64,000 bases of DNA from Acidobacteriota bacterium (lineage in GTDB: Bacteria > Acidobacteriota > Thermoanaerobaculia > Multivoradales > Multivoraceae), in NCBI GenBank assembly GCA_029263415.1, contig JAJCXN010000012.1:62001-126000 (forward strand), in the 5' to 3' direction. Below the pieces are notes generated by a model. That model was not told the DNA's origin. It saw only the letters and a program-made list of their open reading frames with translations, and did not search any database. Positions 33,468 through 41,875 of the stretch are shown here, one piece after another. Both the position numbers and the translations under genes were made by a program. Each line of letters starts with the position of its first letter. Position 1 is the stretch's first letter.

Positions 33468-35578
33468 GAAGGGGTCTTCTTTGCCTTGGACTCGCTCTAG
33501 CTGGCTGTGTGCCATCCAAGGCGCCGCGGGTAGAGCAACCACCGGTGATTCTGATCAGCATCGACACGTTGCGAGCAGATCGCCTCGGGGTTTACGGCTA
33601 TGCAGGTGTGGAGACCCCAGCGATTGATGCCCTGCGCCGGGAAGCAGTTTTGTACCAGGACACCTTCAGTCCCTATCCTCTGACGTTGCCGGCACACGCC
33701 TCCATGCTGACAGGGCAGTTGCCGACCGAGCATGGGGTTCGCGACAACGCGGGGTACATCCTTGATTCGCTCACACCGTACGTTCCTCGTGAGCTTCAAG
33801 CGGCGGGCTATGAGACGGCCGCGATGGTGTCGTCCGTGGTGCTGAGGTCGCAGAGTGGGCTTGGTGACGGCTTCGATGTCTTCGACGACGACATGGGTCG
33901 AGTTGGCGGAGTAACTCCCATGGGGGCCCAACGCTCGGGGTTTGAGACCGGCCGCCTGGCCATCGACTGGCTACGCGCGAGGGATTCCTCCAGTGAGTCA
34001 GCGCCATTCTTGTTCTTACACCTGTACGAGCCACATTCGCCGTATCAACCTCCAGAGCCGTTTGCTTCTCGATACGAAGACGCGTATGACGGAGAGATCG
34101 CAACGGCCGACGCGATCGTGGGATCGGTGATGGCGCAGATTCGGGATTTGGGGCTCTACGAGCGGTCGCTCATCATTTTGGTTTCAGACCACGGAGAGGG
34201 CCTTTCGGACCACGGCGAGCAAGAGCACGGGATCCTGCTGCATCGGGAGGCGTTGCGGGTTCCGCTGCTGGTCAAGCTGCCGCATGGTGCGCACGCGGGA
34301 ACCACGATGGCGAGCCCTGTTTCGCTCACAATCGTGGCGTCCATTGTCCGATCCTTGACCGGCGTCTCCGAGGAGGACGACTCGCTCTTCACTGATGGGC
34401 CGGGAACTCCCGTCTATTCCGAGACCTACTACCCGAGGCTGCAATTGGGATGGAGCGCGTTGACGTCGTTGGTCGAAGATCAATGGCACTACATCGGAGG
34501 CCCGGCTCCTTCGCTCTATGACATGAGCAAGGATCCTGGAGAACTCGACAACAAGTTGGCGAGTTCTCCAGCGGTTGTCAGACGTCTTCACCGACAACTT
34601 CAAGCGCTAGAGCAGCCACTAGAACTGCCTCAACAACCGACAGACCCCAAGTCGGTGGCACAACTAAGGCAACTTGGCTACCTGGTCGGCGGCACGTCCA
34701 CAGAATCAAAGATCGATCCAAAGACTGCCCTTCCTGCGTTCGGGCTGCTGAGCGAGGCGGCGGGTCTGTTGACCTCGGGAGAAGCGCAGGCCGCTTCTTC
34801 AATTCTCGAGGCGTTGGTTCGCTCGAATCCAGAAATGCCAGCTGGATGGGAGACGCTTGGCTTGGCTTTGGTGCAACTGGGCCGCAATGAAGATGCATTG
34901 GCAGCGTTTGATCGCGCTCGACAAGCTGGCGGAGGGCAGAGTTCCGCATTGGCTGCCGCGCAGGTGTTAATGCATCTCGGGCGCCTTGAAGAGGCGCGAG
35001 CGCTTGCAACCACTGCTCTTGAGACGGAGCCAGTCCGTTCTCGCTGTGTGCTGGCCGAGGTTGCGTTGGCAAACAAACAGCCGTACCAAGGGGGCAAGCT
35101 GGCACAGGAGGCAGCTGCACTCGCACCGCCAGACGATCCTCGCCCCAAACTCTTGATGGTGCGAGCGGCGCTCCTGCTCGGGAGTGCGGATGTTGCACAC
35201 CAGGAGATTGAGTCGCTCGAAGAACTTCCAGAAGACTGGCTGGGACCAGAACAGCGGATCCAAATCACGGTCTTGAAGGGCGAATTAGCCGCCGTTCGAG
35301 GTGACTACGAAACGGCGGAAACGGCGTTTCGGAGAGCTCTCGAAGCGCGGCCAAGCGATGTGGAGACCTACGCGAGGCTGGCGCGTCTGCTCGTTGTAAC
35401 GAGTAGGGGTAGTGAAGCGATCGCGGAGCTAAATCAGATGCTTACGGCGAATCCTACGCCCGCCGCGTACCAGCGCGCGATCGCCCTATTGACTGAACTG
35501 CGGAACCCCACCCAAGCTGCACAACTGATGGAGATGGCCCGGGCTCTCTTTCCGGGGAGTAGCGCGTTTAGGGAGTAG
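33464..35578 (+). CDS. Sulfatase-fold (alkaline phosphatase superfamily) lipoprotein with C-terminal TPRs
   Basis: A 704-residue protein. Cys15 in ALAGC is a lipobox. The AlkP-superfamily domain shows the metal residue in ISIDTLRADRLGVYG (D34), a nucleophile region PLTLPAHASMLTG with T74, and VSDHGEGLSDHGEQEHG. The formylglycine motif (C/S-x-P-x-R) of true sulfatases is absent; a threonine at that place points to phosphodiesterase- or phosphoglycerol-transferase-like chemistry. From about residue 425 come TPR repeats. Its ATG overlaps the stop of the TPR lipoprotein. Many Acidobacteriota carry such sulfatase/TPR fusions; the substrate is unknown. Confidence 0.88.
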   Translation: MRRGLLCLGLALAGCVPSKAPRVEQPPVILISIDTLRADRLGVYGYAGVETPAIDALRREAVLYQDTFSPYPLTLPAHASMLTGQLPTEHGVRDNAGYILDSLTPYVPRELQAAGYETAAMVSSVVLRSQSGLGDGFDVFDDDMGRVGGVTPMGAQRSGFETGRLAIDWLRARDSSSESAPFLFLHLYEPHSPYQPPEPFASRYEDAYDGEIATADAIVGSVMAQIRDLGLYERSLIILVSDHGEGLSDHGEQEHGILLHREALRVPLLVKLPHGAHAGTTMASPVSLTIVASIVRSLTGVSEEDDSLFTDGPGTPVYSETYYPRLQLGWSALTSLVEDQWHYIGGPAPSLYDMSKDPGELDNKLASSPAVVRRLHRQLQALEQPLELPQQPTDPKSVAQLRQLGYLVGGTSTESKIDPKTALPAFGLLSEAAGLLTSGEAQAASSILEALVRSNPEMPAGWETLGLALVQLGRNEDALAAFDRARQAGGGQSSALAAAQVLMHLGRLEEARALATTALETEPVRSRCVLAEVALANKQPYQGGKLAQEAAALAPPDDPRPKLLMVRAALLLGSADVAHQEIESLEELPEDWLGPEQRIQITVLKGELAAVRGDYETAETAFRRALEARPSDVETYARLARLLVVTSRGSEAIAELNQMLTANPTPAAYQRAIALLTELRNPTQAAQLMEMARALFPGSSAFRE

Positions 35579-35716
35579 GTAGGTGTCGAGCGTGGTAGGA
35601 GTAGTAGGAAAGGGCCGATGTATGGCCCGCGAGGGTTCGTTGCTTTGTACACCTTGCATGTTTGACTCGCTGCTAACCTACTGCCAACGCTTTCTTCATC
35701 GACCCTCGGAGAAGTT

Positions 35717-38700
35717 TTGGAAACCGGCTGCGCCTTGATCGCCTTTCTTGTCGTTATTGCCCTGGTTTGGCTGGTCGTGCATCTAGTCAGCTCTGGCTCC
35801 GCGCGTCGGTCGGCTCAAGACCTACGGTTGCAGAACCTGGAGATCGAAGTTGCGCAGCTGAGGCAGGCGATGGCTCAGATGCAGGATCCGGCCGGGACAG
35901 CGGAGCCCGGGACAGCGGAGCCCGGGACAGCGGCGGCCAGGAACACGGCACTCGGAACGACTGCGTCCGTGACATCGGATCGGCTCGAACCCGGTGTGCG
36001 CACTGAGAGTGCCTCTGAGGATCTGGCTGCGGGCGACAGCAGTTCGATGGCTGCAACCGGCGCTTCTGAGGATGCCGCTTTGACTCTTCCGGCAATCCCA
36101 GAAATTGGTCCGAGCTTGCCGGCTGAAACTGCCGTGACAGCACGCTCCATTTCCTCCTCTGCCGACTCTGGCCTTGGGAAGTCGGCAACGACAAGCGAGG
36201 ACTCGCAGGTCGAAGACGATGTCCCACGAGCGTCCGTATCCTTCGATGGGCCGTTTGACGAGTCCACTGACGGCGGCGGCCCTGGGCCTGAACCCGGCGC
36301 CGAACCGCCACGGTCGGCTCCGAGTATCGATTGGGAACAGTGGGTGGGCGTGCGAGGTCTGGCGGTGCTGGCGGGGATCGTCTTGGCCGTGGCGGGCATC
36401 TACTTTGTTCGCTTCTCCATTGAGAGAAACCTGATTCCCCCAGCCGTTCGCGTCGCTCTGCTGCTGTTGGCTGGTGTGGCCTCGGTCCTGTTTGGTGAGC
36501 GCTTCCGCAAGCGCGGTCACATCTTCCCTGCAAACGCGCTGCAGGGGGCGGGCATCGTCATGTCGTACGCAGCGGTGTGGGCCGCTCGCAACCTCTATGA
36601 TCTCGTCGGTAGCGGCGTGGCGTTCCTGTTATTGGCGTTGATCACCGCAGCTGGCGGCGCCCTGGCGATCAAGCACCAGTCTTTGGTGATCGCTCTACTC
36701 GGCCTACTTGGAGGCTTCGCAACACCACTGCTCGTTTCCAGTGGCAGCGACAATGCCATTGGACTCTTTGGATATCTGCTGTTGCTGAACGCCGGAGTGG
36801 CGCTGGTTGGGCGCAAGGGGCATTGGCCAATCCTAAGTGCTCTGAGCTTGGTCGCCACGGTGCTCTACCAGGCCGCGTGGATCCTTCAAGCAGCCGAAGG
36901 CAGGGTCGTGCTCGGCCTGTCGATCTTGGCAGTGTTCTCTCTCTTCTTCCTGTGGAGTTCTGGGCGAGGGGCGCGGGTCAGGTCGGACGAGGACGAGGCC
37001 GAGGAATCCTTGCTCGGGCAGCTCGGTATGATCGTTGGCGCTCTGTTCAGCCCGTTCGCCTTCGCTGTCTACCTTGCGAGTCAAGCGGATACTGGTGATC
37101 AGCTATTGCCATTTGGTGGCCTACTGCTGCTGCTCAACGCGGCAGCGGCTTGGATGGCGCGGCGACAGCAGCTGCCAGAGCTGGCGTCTGGTGCGGTCGC
37201 GGCCACCTTGGGCGTGCTCGCGGTGTGGCCCTTCTCACAGGACTTCTCTCATCGCAGCATGATTGAGTGCTTGATCGGTTTGCTGGTGCTGGTTGCGACG
37301 CATCAGCTGGCGAGCCACTTTCTTTCTACGGCAGAGTCTCCTGCAGAAGCCCGGACCGGTCTCGTAGCGTTGCGATGGCGAGCACCCGAACTCGCGGCTG
37401 CTGCCGCCAGCGGGCTGGCGATCCCGATTCTTCACGCAGTTGATTGGTGGGAGAGTGGCCCTAGCCTCTGGTTCACAGTCGGTCTGGCAGCAGTAACAGC
37501 TGCACTGCTTTACCAGTCCTCTCGGTTCGATGAGACCTCGTCGGCCCAAGAGCCGGAGACACGCAGTGTTTCCCTGGCCTGGATACCCGCCGGCCTCGCC
37601 TCGTTGGCGTTAGGGCTGCACTTGTTGCTCACTCTTGTTATCCGTTCCAACGGCGAGGGTGGAGGCGTCTTTGCTGCTCCGGGCCCGTTGGTCGCGGCCC
37701 TGCTGGCAGGTGTTGGCTTCCAGTTCTATGCGCTCAGCCGCAGCCGCAGCCGCAGCCGCAGCCGCAACCGCAACCGCAACCGCAGCCTGCAAGTGGACGG
37801 CGGAACCGGTGTTGGCTCACGAGTTGAGTGGGCCTTGGCCCTCTATCCGATGCTGGCACTCGGTTCCCTAGCGATAGCGGGCCGTGGTGGAAGCGTCAGC
37901 ACGCCGTTGATCCTGGTCAGCACAACAGCGCTTGTGATGGGGTTGTTCATGCTGCTAACAGCCACTCGGTTGCTCAGCGGCAAGCTCGTCGTCCTCAGTC
38001 TCCTGGGCGTCTCCGTCGTGCATTTGGCAATTGCAGAATCGTGGGTCGGCTCGCCTAGGTGGGCTCTTGCGTTCACGGCGATCGCAATTCTCCTCTTCGT
38101 CGTTTGGCCGAGTCTCTTTCCGAGAAGTCTCGCGCGCTTTGCGACGCGCGACGCCGACGAAGCACACGACATCGCCGCAGATGGTCGATGGCCACTGAGC
38201 GCGACTAGAGCCGCAGCGCTGGCACCGGTGCTGATGGCACCCAGTTTTCACACGTTCTTTGTCGAAGCGTTTGGTGACACCTTCCCGGCGCTGAGCATGT
38301 TGCTGCTCGGTGCCATCTCCTTAGGTGGCCTGCGCTTAGCCGGTCCCAGAATGAGCAGTCTTACTCGAACTTCGACCCTGGCCTGGTTTGGAGCGGTGTC
38401 GTTGGGGTTCGTCGCCATAGCGGTGCCGATTCAGTTGGAGCGAGAGTGGATCACCATCGGATGGGCGCTGCTCGCTCTCGGCGTTGCTGCTCTGTGGCGC
38501 CGTGTCGATCACGCGGGCCTCAAGTTCTTTGCACTTGGCTTAGGTCTCGCGGTCACTGCTCGACTGCTGCTCAATCCAGAGATTTTTAACTACCACCAAC
38601 CTCGGGCGCCCTGGGGCATTCCGGTTCTGGGTTGGCTCCTCTACACCTACCTACTTCCAGCCTTGGCAATGCTCGGAGCTGCCCACATCCTGGACCAGTC

Positions 38701-39190
38701 TGAAGGGTCGCGGCTGCGGCAGTGGGAGCCCTTCGGCCTAGCCAAAGTGGCCTGGGTTAGCAGGGTGTTGGGTTTCTTCGGGATCGCCGTGCTGTTCGCC
38801 TGGATCAACCTGACCATTTTCGATGCCTTCGCGGTCGGTGACCAGCTTCGTATTGCTCTTGACCGCGCTCCTGCGCGCGACCTCACCTTGAGTTTCTCTT
38901 GGGGCCTATTCGCACTTGCCCTGCTGGTTCTTGGAGTTGCCCGCGCGAGCAAAACTCTCCGCTGGGGCAGTTTGCTGATGATCTTCGCGACCATCGCCAA
39001 GGTGTTCTTGTATGACTTGGGCGAGCTCGAAGACCTGTATCGCGTCGCTTCGCTGGTGGGACTTGCGTTCTCGCTGCTGGGTGTTTCCGTGCTTTATCAG
39101 CGCTTCGTTTTCAACAGTCGGGATGACGAGCATCCCGGTGAACTGGCGGTTGATGAATCCCGCGAACACAACCATGATCACGACGGTTGA
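35717..39190 (+). CDS. DUF2339 multi-spanning membrane protein
   Basis: A 1157-residue protein with a first membrane helix (LIAFLVVIALVWLVVHLV), a disordered acidic/alanine-rich stretch at about 55-195, and then more than twenty hydrophobic helices. The conserved DUF2339 core starts at RGLAVLAGIVLAVAGIYFVR and includes RKRGHIFPANALQGAGI. Start TTG at 35717, with GGAGAAG upstream. Two in-frame tandem repeats lie in it (GTAEP units at 35894, SR/NR dipeptides at 37736). DUF2339 proteins commonly neighbour DUF3999 proteins, as here; their joint function is unknown. Confidence 0.9.
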   Translation: METGCALIAFLVVIALVWLVVHLVSSGSARRSAQDLRLQNLEIEVAQLRQAMAQMQDPAGTAEPGTAEPGTAAARNTALGTTASVTSDRLEPGVRTESASEDLAAGDSSSMAATGASEDAALTLPAIPEIGPSLPAETAVTARSISSSADSGLGKSATTSEDSQVEDDVPRASVSFDGPFDESTDGGGPGPEPGAEPPRSAPSIDWEQWVGVRGLAVLAGIVLAVAGIYFVRFSIERNLIPPAVRVALLLLAGVASVLFGERFRKRGHIFPANALQGAGIVMSYAAVWAARNLYDLVGSGVAFLLLALITAAGGALAIKHQSLVIALLGLLGGFATPLLVSSGSDNAIGLFGYLLLLNAGVALVGRKGHWPILSALSLVATVLYQAAWILQAAEGRVVLGLSILAVFSLFFLWSSGRGARVRSDEDEAEESLLGQLGMIVGALFSPFAFAVYLASQADTGDQLLPFGGLLLLLNAAAAWMARRQQLPELASGAVAATLGVLAVWPFSQDFSHRSMIECLIGLLVLVATHQLASHFLSTAESPAEARTGLVALRWRAPELAAAAASGLAIPILHAVDWWESGPSLWFTVGLAAVTAALLYQSSRFDETSSAQEPETRSVSLAWIPAGLASLALGLHLLLTLVIRSNGEGGGVFAAPGPLVAALLAGVGFQFYALSRSRSRSRSRNRNRNRSLQVDGGTGVGSRVEWALALYPMLALGSLAIAGRGGSVSTPLILVSTTALVMGLFMLLTATRLLSGKLVVLSLLGVSVVHLAIAESWVGSPRWALAFTAIAILLFVVWPSLFPRSLARFATRDADEAHDIAADGRWPLSATRAAALAPVLMAPSFHTFFVEAFGDTFPALSMLLLGAISLGGLRLAGPRMSSLTRTSTLAWFGAVSLGFVAIAVPIQLEREWITIGWALLALGVAALWRRVDHAGLKFFALGLGLAVTARLLLNPEIFNYHQPRAPWGIPVLGWLLYTYLLPALAMLGAAHILDQSEGSRLRQWEPFGLAKVAWVSRVLGFFGIAVLFAWINLTIFDAFAVGDQLRIALDRAPARDLTLSFSWGLFALALLVLGVARASKTLRWGSLLMIFATIAKVFLYDLGELEDLYRVASLVGLAFSLLGVSVLYQRFVFNSRDDEHPGELAVDESREHNHDHDG
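35894..35936. repeat. 15-bp in-frame tandem repeat, 2.9 copies, in the DUF2339 gene
   Basis: Units of gggacagcggagccc encode GTAEP repeats in the disordered linker after the first membrane helix. Confidence 0.92.
37736..37789. repeat. 6-bp in-frame repeat encoding an SR/NR run, in the DUF2339 gene
   Basis: Five agccgc units followed by three aaccgc units encode alternating Ser-Arg then Asn-Arg dipeptides in a loop between membrane helices. The strong positive charge suggests the loop faces the cytoplasm. Confidence 0.93.
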
Positions 39191-39235
39191 GCAAAGAGGG
39201 GCGAGCACAGACGATGGGCGTAGAGGGTGTGCAGA

Positions 39236-41557
39236 ATGAGTGAACAGAGTGAGCAAACAGAACCGATGCGCAGGCATCAGTGCACGGAGCCGAGTTCGCC
39301 GCACATGAGGTGGGTCGCTGTCGCCGCGCCCATCCTGGTGACCGCACTGGCCCTGGTGTCGACTCCGCTCCACACTCAGCCTGAGCAGTCCCAGTCTCAA
39401 TCTCGGTCTCAGCCAGAGGAGAGCGGCGATGCGCTTGCCCAATCAACCCCCCGAGCGTTGCTGGCTCAGCGAGCCGTCGTTCAAGGCAGTCCAACTTCCG
39501 CCGGGCAACTGGTGAGACTTCCACTGGATGTCGACGTGTTGGGTGCAACACACCCCGACCTCTCAGACCTTCGTCTGTATCTCGGCGACCAGCAACTCAG
39601 CTTCTTCGTTAGGAGGGCGCCGCGGGCCAAGCGCACTCTGCTTGAGACCTTGCAAGCGAAGCTGGGGCCTCAGCTGGCGCAACGGGCAACCAGCGCATCC
39701 CAACAGACACCGATCGACGTCACGGAGAGCTATTGGTTGACGCCGCCTCCCGGGGAGATGCCGACATCGGAGCATGCTTCAACAGGCCGATCCTGGCAGC
39801 TCAGGCTTGCGGTGCCACGGGCAAGCGGTGCGTTCGTAGCGCAGGTGCGCTTGTCACGGATCGTGGGCGATTCTTCAGAGCCTCAGCCGCTCTATAGCGG
39901 AGCGGTCTTCAGGCTCAAGGATGGTCGAGAACGCCTCACTGTTCCGCTGCCTGCAGACCTTGGCAAGACCGAGTGGCTGCGCGTTGATCTTGAACGCCAA
40001 GACATAGAACGAGGAACGGGCACCGCGCTTGAACCGAGGTTCTATTACGAGAGCTTCGAGGACTTTGAACAGGGGACTCAACGTCTCGAGGTGGAGGTGG
40101 ATCATCGGCTCGAGTCAACGCCAAACGGAGCGATCTACAGCTTCGAACTGCCAAGTGGGTTGGTACCCGACTCGTTCCGTCTCGACACCAACCGTGGCAA
40201 TTTTGATCGCTCGATCCGTGTCTTTGGGGCAGCGGCCTCGCTCGGCCTGTTCGGAGGAGCTGCGGAGGCTGAACGCCAACTTCTTGCCAGCGGACGCATC
40301 TATCGATTCCGTTCGGCGGACCGGACCTCCGAGCCGAGTCTCGAGATCGAGGTTGCAAACTCCAACACCACGGCCTTTGAGATCGAGATCGACGGAGGAG
40401 ATTCTCCGCCGCTCGAGGAACTCAGCATTACCGCCTTGGTGCGTCAACCGGAGGTCATCTTCGAGTGGCCAGCTGTGCAAGCCGCCGCGGCAGAAGTCGA
40501 GCTCCTCTTTGGCGGAGGTCGGGTTGCTGCAGCGAAGTTTGACCTCTGGTCGAGGACAACAGACACAGTGTCGTCCGAACAGGTCCGATCGATAGAGTTC
40601 GCGGACCGAATGGAGGTGCGGACCCAGCTCGATGGCGAGGGTTTGCCGCTAGTCCGCCGTGCTGAAATCACCGCCAACCCGGACTACGATGCGACGCCAC
40701 TGCTGGCCTTCCTGCAACGGCCCGGATCGCAAGTGGACTCAGGGCTCTTCGCCTTCGAAGTGCCGATCACCCTCGTGCAAAACGAAACCGGTCTACACGT
40801 GGTCGAACTGGGACCCAGCGTTCAGGTCCATCTGCGAGAGGATGGTGGCGATCTTCGCTTTGTCGACGATGAAGGGCAGTGGCCCTACATCCTCAGGAGC
40901 GGTGGCGAGCGCTGGGTGCAGGAGCTGGAGCTGGAGACTGCGCGGGAAGGCACCGAGAGCCATTATTCGTTCAGCCTCCCCGATAGCTCGACAGCCGGCG
41001 GCCACGAGACAAGCATTCGGGCAGAGTCGGTCAAGCTGGTGGTCAAGTCCGCTTTCTTTGATCGAGCCTATGTGCTCGAAGCCCGCAACGCAGGGGATCA
41101 TGTCGTTGCCACAACCTCCGGTCGCTTGACTCCTGGCTCCGCGCGCTCAGCCTTTCACGCGCCTGGACGCACCGAGACTTCCGTTACCCTCACTGTTCCT
41201 CGTGCTCGAGCGCATCACTTTCAGTTGGAGGTGGAAGACGGCGATGATGCTCCGCTCGAGGTCAGCACCGCGACGCTCAGCGGCCCAGGGCTTGCCGCTT
41301 TCTTGGTGGCTCCACCCGGCGAGTACCGCGCTCTCATTGGAGCGCGCACTAGCGACATTGGACGGCCGAACTACGAAATCGCGCGGGCGAGCAACTTGGT
41401 GCTGTCGTTGCGTGGCGATCGGGTCACGCTCGACACGCTGCAACCAATCGTTGCCTGGCGTTGGGCGTCGATCCCGTGGCAGACGATCTTGTTGTGGTCG
41501 GCCATTGTGATTGCAGTCGTCGGCCTCGGCTGGGCGACCTTCCGATCAGTCAGTTAG
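39236..41557 (+). CDS. DUF3999 protein, secreted or membrane-anchored
   Basis: About 773 residues. The ATG at 39236 leads into a signal-like helix (WVAVAAPILVTALALVST) after a charged start; a GTG at 39227 is also possible. The mature part is mostly beta (carbohydrate-binding-like), beginning RLPLDVDVLGATHPDLSDLRL and including LRSGGERWVQELELE. A single C-terminal membrane helix (TILLWSAIVIAVVGLGWATF) anchors it. It follows the DUF2339 gene by 45 bases, the usual pairing of the two families. The linker after the signal carries a glutamine/serine repeat (QSQSQSRSQ). The function of the pair is unknown, though envelope assembly is plausible. Confidence 0.88.
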   Translation: MSEQSEQTEPMRRHQCTEPSSPHMRWVAVAAPILVTALALVSTPLHTQPEQSQSQSRSQPEESGDALAQSTPRALLAQRAVVQGSPTSAGQLVRLPLDVDVLGATHPDLSDLRLYLGDQQLSFFVRRAPRAKRTLLETLQAKLGPQLAQRATSASQQTPIDVTESYWLTPPPGEMPTSEHASTGRSWQLRLAVPRASGAFVAQVRLSRIVGDSSEPQPLYSGAVFRLKDGRERLTVPLPADLGKTEWLRVDLERQDIERGTGTALEPRFYYESFEDFEQGTQRLEVEVDHRLESTPNGAIYSFELPSGLVPDSFRLDTNRGNFDRSIRVFGAAASLGLFGGAAEAERQLLASGRIYRFRSADRTSEPSLEIEVANSNTTAFEIEIDGGDSPPLEELSITALVRQPEVIFEWPAVQAAAAEVELLFGGGRVAAAKFDLWSRTTDTVSSEQVRSIEFADRMEVRTQLDGEGLPLVRRAEITANPDYDATPLLAFLQRPGSQVDSGLFAFEVPITLVQNETGLHVVELGPSVQVHLREDGGDLRFVDDEGQWPYILRSGGERWVQELELETAREGTESHYSFSLPDSSTAGGHETSIRAESVKLVVKSAFFDRAYVLEARNAGDHVVATTSGRLTPGSARSAFHAPGRTETSVTLTVPRARAHHFQLEVEDGDDAPLEVSTATLSGPGLAAFLVAPPGEYRALIGARTSDIGRPNYEIARASNLVLSLRGDRVTLDTLQPIVAWRWASIPWQTILLWSAIVIAVVGLGWATFRSVS

Positions 41558-41875
41558 TTCTCGATTCCTAGCCAGCAGAGCGCGGCACTAGTGATAGCGG
41601 GCTTCCGCAGCCCAACCAGCCCAACCAGCCCAACCAGCCCAACCAGCCCAACCAGCCCAATCGCGCGCAGCGTGTGACGGTCCGCGGTGATGGCGTCGAT
41701 GACCGTGTGACCGGAACGCCCTTCGAGGGAATGGGTAGAACGGGGGAGAGCAGCTCCAACCGATCATCGTTCGGGCCTCCTCGGGTAGTGCCCCCAGAAT
41801 CGCTCAACAGCCGAGATGGATGGGGTTCTTACGTTTCAAGCCCATTCGCAACCTGTAAGCGCAGGAAGCCAACGT
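41558..41875. other. Intergenic region between converging genes, 318 bp
   Basis: Lies between the ends of the DUF3999 and AlkP-fold membrane genes. It contains the 9-bp repeat at 41608-41660. No T-run terminator is evident and no coding sequence is supported. Confidence 0.6.
41608..41660. repeat. 9-bp tandem repeat, 5.9 copies
   Basis: Unit cagcccaac repeats head to tail between converging genes. One reading on the minus strand gives an LGW-rich frame, which is not a gene. Confidence 0.95.

Noticed and set aside
35787-36533. 248-codon frame on the minus strand opposite the DUF2339 N-terminus
   Set aside because: Arginine/proline/glutamine-rich antisense frame across a low-complexity coding stretch; the plus-strand gene is clear.
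41568-41807. 79-codon minus-strand frame with LGWLGWLGW repeats
   Set aside because: It is only the translation of the 9-bp non-coding tandem repeat.
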